NCBI GenBank assembly: GCA_039105265.1
Contig: JAPFFF010000004.1
Coordinates: 5,208,001 to 5,272,000 of the forward strand
Length of the DNA: 64,000 nucleotides
Source: Tritrichomonas musculus
Lineage: Eukaryota; Parabasalia; Tritrichomonadida; Tritrichomonadidae
Reading direction: 5' to 3'
Shown here one piece after another: positions 1 through 10,100 of the stretch. Every line of letters starts with the position of its first letter. Positions within the stretch are counted from its first letter, which is position 1. Both the position numbers and the translations under genes were made by a program. Under the pieces are notes generated by a model that saw only the letters and a program-made list of their open reading frames with translations, had not been told where the DNA came from and searched no databases.

Positions 1-675
1 AATAATAACCAAAATGACAATTATAACAGTGATAGAAATAATAACAATGCTGGTAATATTGACAATGATGCTGACAATGACTCAGATGATGAAGAAAGTG
101 AAAAAGATTCAAATGAAGAGGAAGAAGAGAATGAAAATGAGTTGGATGAAGATGAAGATATTGGACCAATGAGAAGAGCAGTACTTGTTCCAATTAGCAG
201 AACTCTTACAAACAAGATCTACAGCATGATGAACGATAGAAAGTACACCAGTGGCGAAGTTAGCGAGCTTTTAAAGCCAGTTAGGATGCGTCTTGAAAAT
301 GTTCCTAATGCACCAAAAGTGAAACCAAAAGAGAAAATAATTATCAAACAGGAATCGAAGAAGATGACAATAGTTGTCGACCCACTTCCACCAAGAATGA
401 CTATATCAGATATCGAAGGATTATGTGGTAACTTTGGCAAATACAGTCTGACTATTACTGGATCAGCAATAGTTGAAGGAAGAAAGAGAGCTTTAATACA
501 TCCACTGAGCTGTAGAGCGAAAAAACACATTTTCAGATCGTTATCTATCGTTTTTGATGGCGAAGAGATCGTTCCAGTGAGAATATTTCCAAAAGATATA
601 CCACCACCGATTCGATCTTCACAAACTAAAACAGATGCTTCATCTGATTGCAACTCAACATCAGTATCAGTATAG
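1..675 (+). CDS. Unrecognised acidic/Asn-rich protein, 3' end only
   Basis: The frame is open from the first base, so the gene starts before the window. About 55 residues of Asn/Asp/Glu/Ser low complexity are followed by a folded-looking part of about 150 residues beginning near MRRAVLVPISRTL. A stretch with a beta-alpha-beta feel (TISDIEGLCGNFGKYSLTIT and onward) is vaguely RNA-recognition-motif-like, but no RNP motif is clear. The protein ends in a Ser/Thr-rich tail and a TAG stop. I do not recognise the family. The ATG at 142 is internal to the open frame and is probably not the true start. Confidence 0.7.
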   Translation, partial: NNNQNDNYNSDRNNNNAGNIDNDADNDSDDEESEKDSNEEEEENENELDEDEDIGPMRRAVLVPISRTLTNKIYSMMNDRKYTSGEVSELLKPVRMRLENVPNAPKVKPKEKIIIKQESKKMTIVVDPLPPRMTISDIEGLCGNFGKYSLTITGSAIVEGRKRALIHPLSCRAKKHIFRSLSIVFDGEEIVPVRIFPKDIPPPIRSSQTKTDASSDCNSTSVSV

Positions 676-1141
676 CAATTATTACTACTTTTTTATTGTA
701 AATTAAATATATGTTTTTTTAATTCAATTTTTTCTTTACACATAAACTTTTTGAAAACTTTATATTTTGAAGATTCTCATCAATTGAGCAAATTTCATTT
801 CAACCTCAATATGAATAATTGCATATGAGAGTTTATCTGATAATTTTTCACTTCAAAAGATAGGTATTGTTAAAAAAAGATGACATTAATTTATATTTGT
901 GCAATTATGATAATATTTATCAATATCACCGATATTTTGTTTATATTTTATCTTCATACATTGCAAAAACTCATTTTATCTATCTAATTTATTTTTTATT
1001 TTTATAGATATTAATGATTTTTTCTTTAAATAATTAAGTTAAGTTATTACAACTTTTTGAATAATATCACTAACTTTTTCTTAACTAAAAAATACCGATA
1101 AAAATGAAATTTGAATGAATTAAAAATTTGTTTTTTTTTAT
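676..1141. other. Intergenic, AT-rich
   Basis: This 466-bp stretch has no credible ORF or RNA gene. It must hold the promoter of the HECT gene. A TCACT at 1067-1071 fits the trichomonad initiator pattern TCAYW but lies about 70 bases before the ATG, farther than usual, so I do not call it. Confidence 0.5.
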
Positions 1142-4100
1142 ATGGATGATAGAATTCTTGAACGCATTGATTTTGATTTCGATATTAAAAACCATAAAGA
1201 ATTAACACCTTATGTATTTTTCGCAGAAAGTGCACTTGATTCTTCAACATACAATTCATATCATTCAAATGATGTCGAAGACACCTTCCATCAACCTTGG
1301 ATCTCAGAGATACTCAATAAAATTAAGCAAAATATATATACCGAAAGATATTTTGGCGATGAAAAAGAGAAAATTGAACAATATGATAAATCTGTTATTT
1401 CGCTTCTTAAACATGCTATTGACACAAGTAATCCATCTTCATCAATTGAAAATGAATTTTGTCACTCGATTGATATTATTGCATCACAGCAAACAAGTTT
1501 ATCTGCGCTTACTACTTCTCTTAAAAAAAAACTAAAAAGAGATTTTCGACAATTAGCAATATCTACAGCACGATTTCCACATTATATAAGTCAAACACAT
1601 AATGTATTACCTGAAGACGCAGATCAAGATTCAGAAGAAAATATCGATCAAAATAAAAAAGATGAAGACGAGAATCTTAAAAAAGATGAAGAAAAAATGA
1701 AAGAAATTATCTCAAAAACTAATAACACTGAAAATAAACGGCAAGACGAAACAAATTTCACTTTTTCATTAAATGAACTTATTGAATTTTATGATATAAT
1801 AAAACAGTACAGAAAAGCATTCACTTTTTCACCATCATTTATTATTTCCACCATTCAAAAAATTGATTTTTTTTTGGCTTCATTGATATCTACCCAAAAA
1901 AATCAAACTCAGGAGGATTACAACGAAAACAACAATCAAAAAATATTTAATTATTTCAGAAACATTAAATCAAAAAGTTTCACAGACGAAGAAAAACAAA
2001 ATCACTTAAAATATTATCATATTTCGTTATTAATCAAAATGCGCCTTAACATGATGATTCAGAAAATGCACGACTTTATTGCTTGTCTACTTCAGTTAAT
2101 TATTATTGAAAAAGAAAATCCAGAGTTAATTACCAAAGATGATAATTTATCGTTTGAAAAAGTTGTTGATGAGTCACTTCCAGACACAAAAACACGATCA
2201 ACAATCATCAAAAATATTTCATCAAATGAAATTTTTGATTTTTGTTTCGGTCATGATGAAAGAAATGATTTCATTATGACTAAAGATGGCCTTTTTCAGG
2301 TTTTAAATCACGATAAAATTGAATCACAAACAGATCTCATCAAATATGGTGATAAAAACCTAAAAAAAGTTGATCTTAATAGTGAGATAAGTGAAATTCT
2401 TTCAAAAAGTGACAAAACAAAAGTCAAATTCACAATTTCAAATGGAATTTTGTACTTTCTTTCACTAGAAGACAAAAAAATTCACAAATTTTTACTTCCT
2501 GTTACAGAAAAAGACGAGAAAAATACAGAAAAAGATGAAAAAGATGCAAAAAACGATGAAAATAAGAATGAAAAAGAGTCAAAAAACAACGAAAAGAAAA
2601 TGACAAATAAAAAATTGCGTGAAAAAGCAAAGAATGACAGAAAAAGACTCCGTAAAAAAGAAAGAAACGAAGAAGAAAAAGAAGAAGTGAATTTAGACAG
2701 CATTCCAATTGAAATTCCTGACTATCCAATCATTTCAATAGGTTTGCATGACAACTTTTTCAGAGTTATTCAAAGAAAAAGTTGGAATAACGGGAAAACG
2801 TCACTTTTATTCACAAATATAGATTTCACTCCGAACAGCCGATTTTTCTTTGACATTGAAAAAGCATTTTCGACTTCAGAAAAAGTTGACAAAATCAAAC
2901 AGACCCAGTTTGAAATTGAATTAAACGATAAGTCACAGAAATACAAAGTTTGTGATGCCTGCTTTTCAGAAGATTCCATCTTCTTCCTCTATGAAGATTC
3001 AACATTTGACCAATGGTCAATTTTCAATGATGGCCAAGTCTGCCGTTTGAGGAGTCTAATTTCACCTTTCATTATTTATTCAAATTCGGCGGTTAAAATT
3101 GACAAAAACAATTTTTTATACGTTATTGAACCCGTTTTAAATTCTGAAGGAAAAACGGTTTCAGTCAATAAATTTCACCTTCCATATACAAAATATTATT
3201 TGAGACAAGAGAACCTTGTCTTCTTGAAGTATCCATATCTTCGGAAACTGTCAAATATTGTGGACAACTGTTCACATTTGATCGTCAATCGTGAAGTGAC
3301 CAGAAATTTCACATCAGCTGAATATCACGAGATCAAAGATCGCAATGTTTTTGCCACTGACGATGACGATAAGAAAAAGAAAAAAGTGACAAATGAAGAA
3401 CATAACCCATTTGAATTTTCTGTCACTCCTGAAGAAATGAGCTCAACTGTTCAGAGCGTTAATTCAATTGCAAGTCAACTTGAATTCATTGAAATTCTCA
3501 TTCAAAATTTGAATGATGAAATTTTGAAGCAATTCTTTATTTCGTTATTCATTAAAATCTGCGGAATTAATCTTTATTATGGAACTGTTGGGTTCTACAC
3601 ATCAAAGGATAAAATGAGTGAGATAACAATCAATCGATTCAACAAATTCAAGACGTTTATTTTGAATTTGTTTTCATCGTTTGGAACTTCATTAACACGT
3701 GATTTTGACATCATTATTCGTGAGTCTCTCATTGTCACTTTTTCACTCTGTGGAAAATTCATTTTTATTAATAATTCTTACAATGAGCTTCACAAAACAA
3801 TGAACAAAATTTTATCACTTGACATTGATTACACAAAATTCATGGTTCGTTCTCTTTCATCCTTGATTTTCACTTATCCATCATCTTTGTACATCATTGA
3901 TGACACTTTTTATAAAATCTTTTTGAGTTTCAATGAAGAAATTAACCTTCAATCATTGTTTGCAAACAGCACTTTATTAATGTTGCTTGAAATTCGTTTC
4001 TCTGAGAAAGTAATGAAAGAAGAATTCATTAATTCAATTGCTTCTTATGTTTCTTCCTTGTTTAAATACATCAAGTTCTTGCTTGATGATGAATCAATTC

Positions 4101-7100
4101 CATTGATTGAGGCTGAGGAAATTTTGTCTGGAATATTCGGAATTGATGAGACAAATGCGACGTTTTGCTTGATGATTGAAAAAGGGATGATTTCAATCGT
4201 CAAGTCTCTTCATGAAAGAGTCAGTAAAATTCCAGGTGTCACTGAAAATGATTGCGAATTTGTTGAAAAAAATCAAGACGTTAAAGATTTTACGGTTACG
4301 AAGATTCACAAAGTTATTGAAAGTGATCATCCCTACAACTTAAATCCACCACAAATTCCAGAAGACAAAATAAAGAAGAAGACAGATAAACAAAATAAAA
4401 ACAAGCAAAAAGAAGAGAAAAAAGATGAAAACAAAAAAATAAAGGATGAAGAAACAAAAGAAGAAGATGAAGAAGAAATGAATAAAAATAGTGAAGATGA
4501 TGATGACAGCAGCAGTGATGATGATGATGACAATGAAGTCACTGAAGAGATTGGAATTATTAATTTTGGATCTGATTCAGATGTGATTTATGTTACATTT
4601 GACCGAAGAAGTGACATTCAAGAAGGAGACAAGATTTCATTAATTGTCAAGAACGATGATTATAATCCTAATGAATTTTATGAGAAGAAGAACTTCCTTT
4701 TCAATTCAATAATCAAATATGAAACCGACCAAATACGAGTTAAATTGACAAGGAAAATCAAAAAGTCCAAGAAAACGCCGATTCCTTGCTGGGGCTACAA
4801 AATCAACTTCTACGGCACATCACTTCATAATCCATATTATTGGAAGCCCGATCTTCATCTTTACTTTTACAACCATTTCATTCACATATTAGTTAAGAAT
4901 TACATCAATGCAGTTGCCTCAACAAATGTCACTGATGAAGAAAGCGAATTCAAGCTCATTTTACATGACAACATCATCCAAGGAATCAAACTCGAAGACA
5001 TTGATAACTATGAAAAACATCAAAACAAAGATCAAGAACAATGCTTGCAATTAACTGACAGTAATGATTATATTAGCAGTAGTAACAATGTCAGTATTAC
5101 TAAACGGAAATCATTGAAAAGAATGTTAACAAGAGGAATTTCAAGAGGAATTAATTATGATACTGACAGTGATACAATTTTCGATGACCAATTCAAAAAG
5201 TCATTTTTGAATGACATTATCACATGTGATGAACAAAGTACAACACTTGGCAAGCATTTACTAGATGTTCTCTATTCAAAAACAGCCAAACAAAATAGAA
5301 TTAAATTGACTAAGGCAACACAATCAATTCTTGAAAATGAGCATTATTTAGCTGCTTGTTTATTCAAACAACTTGGCTTGATTAATGTTGCAATTAAATT
5401 CATAAAATCAGTAAGAATGCTCAATGACGATGACACAGAATCAATTGAAATTCCAAGTCGTCTTAAATCAATAATGAAGAACGTTTATTCACTTCGAAAA
5501 ACGTTATTTTTTGAATATCAAAAAACAAAATCAATTCAAAATTCAAATTCAAACACGAATGAAAATTCATCTAAATACAACTTCACTAAATATTCAGAAG
5601 AAATCAAAAGAAAATGTAAATTACTTCTTTATTCTGATCCAATTTTGAAATTTAAAGATAATCTTGATAATGAAGCAATTGAATCATCAACAAAATCAAT
5701 CATTTCTTTTGTAACTTCAAAAATTCCTCTTTCAAATATATCTAATATAATTAATCTTCGTAGAAAACGGTTATCTATATCAAGTCAATCTGTATCTTTA
5801 TTGACTTCTTTTCTTGAACAAAAATTACTTTTTAACTCATCAAAGCCTGTTTTTGCTAACGCTTATGATGGAGCTCATCCAAGCTCATCTTGTGAAGGTG
5901 TAACACAACGCGAATTGGATCAATTTTCGAAAGAATTTGGAGAATTATCATATTTGATTAATGAAGAATTATTAAATAATCCTTCCGTTGCAGTGATTGT
6001 TAATCAAGAATTCCTTCGAAGAACTTTGTTATCTCGATTGGATGATGAATCTAGATTGAAAAGTTCGAAGTTACTCATTGATCTTCTTAATCAAAACAAA
6101 AAGAATGATTCATTCATTCATGACAGAGTCAATTTTGTGTCAATTCTTTGTTTACTTGGAATTACAATAAAAGCAAAGAATGAAGAACTTGCCAATTATA
6201 TCATTTCTTTATTATCATCTGAAGACATTGATTTAATTAGCAAACAATTGATATTAATGGTCATTCCAACATTTGAATCATTTGTATCAAAAAGTTCTAA
6301 ATTCTTTGATTTATCGTTTGCTTTGACAATTCTTACAAATAATGCAAATGCACCAATTATTGTAAGATCGATCTTTTATTGGCTTGCTTCAATAATAACT
6401 ACATCAGGCAATGAAGATTTCATTAAGAAAGTTTTCAAAGGAATTGGACAATCATTCTCTGGAAAAAGTTGTTTATTCATCGATGACTCATTCCAACAAT
6501 TTGCACATCGTCAAGTTGCTGAAGGAATGATTTCATTCATTCGAATTTTAGTGAATGAACAAGATGCAATCGTTCAAGATGTTATTGATGACATTTTAAT
6601 TAATTCAATTACAAAAATTCATTTAGATAATGAAAATAAAGATGATTTAATGATTTCAATAGGTTTGTTTGCTTCTTTAGGTCAAAGTTTATCAGCTCTC
6701 GAACCTGATTTTAATATTTCTCGTTATTTTAGAATTGGAGAAGCTCAACCTTTGCTTGGCTATGATACAACTTCAAAACAATTCCATGGAAATGGAATTT
6801 ATTTGAAAGAAAAATTTGACGGTTATTTTTACAATATAGTTTTATTTGATCCACAAAAATATAATTTAACGGAAGAAGAAGTTGAGAATCTTCTTAATCT
6901 TCATGAAATCATTTCAAATTCGAAATATTTCAAGAAAGAACAAAAATTTGAGGAAGAAATAAAAGATGATGAAATTAGTGATAATATTTTAATAGCAACT
7001 TTTTATTCCTTCCTTCCAATCATCATGCAAAATAAGTATAATGCAGGTCTTTTATTAAATGATAGTAACATTGAACAATCTTTGCCACTTTTCAAGTTTG

Positions 7101-10100
7101 TTATGAATTTGATTCCTTCTGACGAAAATTCAATTTTAATTCTCTCGAATTATTTGAATCAAGCAATAAACAGCAACCTTTACAAGCCTAAATCTAAAGA
7201 TGAAATTAAATATTTAGAGAAAAATGGCGCTTTTAGATTCATGAAAATGAACTTCGGCGAAATCATTTACAATCAAGATAAAAATGATGAAATTCATTCT
7301 GATCTTGATAAAAAGAATTTGTTTGCTTGTTCAAGGCCAATTGATTTTGAATGTGAAACTTATTTTGAAGTCAAAATTAATAAAATTGGATCGAAAAGAG
7401 TTTTCATTGGATTTATTGATTCTGAAGAATATTCAATGAATAAAGCAGTTGGATTTGGATGCGTAGGCAATGATGGAATATTCTGCAGAAGATCTCCTTT
7501 CTTGTCAGAGAAAATAATCAATGTTGGCGATAAAATAATGAAGAAAGAACAAAAATTGCAAAGTGATGATTCAGGCTCAGATGAATCAAGCGAATTAGAT
7601 TTAATAGACATAGAAACATCAGAAGAAAAAGAAAGCGAAAACAAAGAAGAAGAAGAAGACAAGAAAGAAACAAGTAAAGAAAACAAAGAAAATACGAAGG
7701 TTGAAAAAGTTGCCGATGAAAAGAAAGTTAAAGATTTGTCTCCTATTAAAGAAGGCGATAGTATCGGATGCTTCTATACACCTGAGTTTGTTTACTTGAC
7801 AATCAACAAGGAACTCACTGAGTATCGTCTTTCACACAAGTCACTTAAGACTTACATTCCACTTATCTACATTGATCACGATGAAATTGCACTCGAAATC
7901 ACGGAAAATGTCACAAAAGTTGACACAAGCAAAGACGAGTATCAATTCTTATGCATCGATGATCTTCCGACTGACTTCTTTGCTGACAAGGACATACAAA
8001 AGTCAGTTCAAAAGCACGAATACAGCAGCGATGGCGATTTCAAAGAGAAGAAGCATTTCATTGGCCAACAAGTCTTCTTTAGGAAGACAATTGTCAGCGA
8101 AAACAAATCAAAACTAGAAACAATTGAAGCATTTCCAACCGCTCTTCTTCGATATCGTGAAAATTATGGCATTATCAAAGACATACGACCGTTTAATAAC
8201 AGTCGGTTTGTCAACAAGATGAAAATTGAATCATTCGACGTTAATAAATTGTCGAAAGAAATCATTGAAGTTGACGTTGATTCACGAAATTTGGAAAAGA
8301 TAAACACAAACTTTTTCAATCTAATTGAAAACCGAACAAACACCAAATTCGGCATCAACTCAACGTTCAACTTAGATTATTTACCAAAAGAATATCGAAA
8401 CATGGTTGATATTAACAAAATCACGAATTATTTGAAGAACAAAACGATCAAAAATAATTCAAAATCAATTGCCATCATAATGACACGTTATTTGGTCTTC
8501 ATTCTTGTTGATTATTTGAGGTATTCCAAGTCAAAACTTCTTCAAGATGAAGGGATTAATTCACCTGAAATGAATGTCATTATTAAGGCATTGGCAAAGT
8601 CGCTTCCTAACGTGACAACGTTCAAGCCAATCTTCTTCAAACCAATCAGAGAAGACAAGATTTATAAATACATCATCTTTCCAAACGACAAATCTGAAAT
8701 TAATCCAGAAAATGAAGAAGAAAGGACAGATGATGAAAAAGAGAAAGAAGAAAAATACATCACCAAACCGCCAGGTTTTGAGAAGTTATTTAACCGCTCA
8801 TTCAAAGTGTTTCTTAAAAAGTCGGAGAAATTCAATTCTCCTCAATTTCTTCACAAATTACTTCATGAGTCTTTTGAGACTACAAAAGAAAGGGAAGTTG
8901 AGATAAACTCTTCTTATTATTATGATTTGATTCCATCACAAATGAAAATTGAGAGTCTTTATCCGTTGCCTGAAAAGTTCATTTATAAAGAAGAAATTAA
9001 AAACAATTTGTTGGAATCACAAAAAGTTGTCGGCTTCATTCCAGTTCTGACTTCATCAATACCAGAACAATTTCCTTGTGCTAAATGCGACAAGAAAAGA
9101 CTGAGACAGACAACAGACGATATTTCTTACTTCATGCAGTCTTCTTCATACGATGACATTAATTTCAAGTGGAAATACGACATTCCCGAACTGTCAAAGT
9201 TTAAATTCAATCAAGGGAAGTCATTTGAACCTGAAGACTATCAAAATTACAAGCTTCATTATGGAATTTTCTTACTTAAGAAGAATTTGAATGAAAGACT
9301 TTTGAAAGGATCTTTCGGTTTCATTCAAAATGTTTTCAATATCATTCAAATCATCAATGATTCTGATGATCTTTATGAGAAACATGGCGAATTATTGAAA
9401 GGTGAATTTATTAATAATATTCTTTCTCTGTCAATGAAGAAAGATCCACTTGTTTCTCCTTTCATTCAAATGATAATCGTATCGTTCATCACAAAAATTG
9501 GTTTCCCAGATTCATTGCTCTCAAAAAGTGAAACAATTTTTGGTAAAAATTCAAACAAACTTTGTGATTTATCAAAATTCCCCAATTATCAAAACGAACT
9601 ACCTCTTCTCTTCTCAATTTATTCAAAATTGTGTCAAACAAAAGTTTCTGAAGATCAAACGGTTAACGATTCTAAAGAAAAAGTTTCATCACTTTTTGAT
9701 AAGTATTATGAAACTAATTCTGAATTGTTCAAGGTTTGCAACGACCAAATTGGAAAGAAAGAGAGCAAATATATTGAAGGAGACAAAGTTGAGAGATTGT
9801 CAAGCTTCTTTTGGTCGATTTATGATGATGAACAAAAAGAGAAAAAGAAGAAGAAGAAGAAAAATTTCAGATCACTTTACTTGGTCTATTATTACAGCAT
9901 CCTTTTGGCAGATGAATTTAATCTTCCTTATCCAAAGTTCCTCTTTGTTCACGATTGGATGATGCAGAGATTCGGAGGATTCAGAAAGGCTGTCAGTTTT
10001 GAGGACATTCAGCTTTACATGAAAGAAAACTGCAAAATACGTTTCGATGGCAATAAAAAGTCTGGAATCGAGAAGAACATTGAATACAGATCTGGCGTGA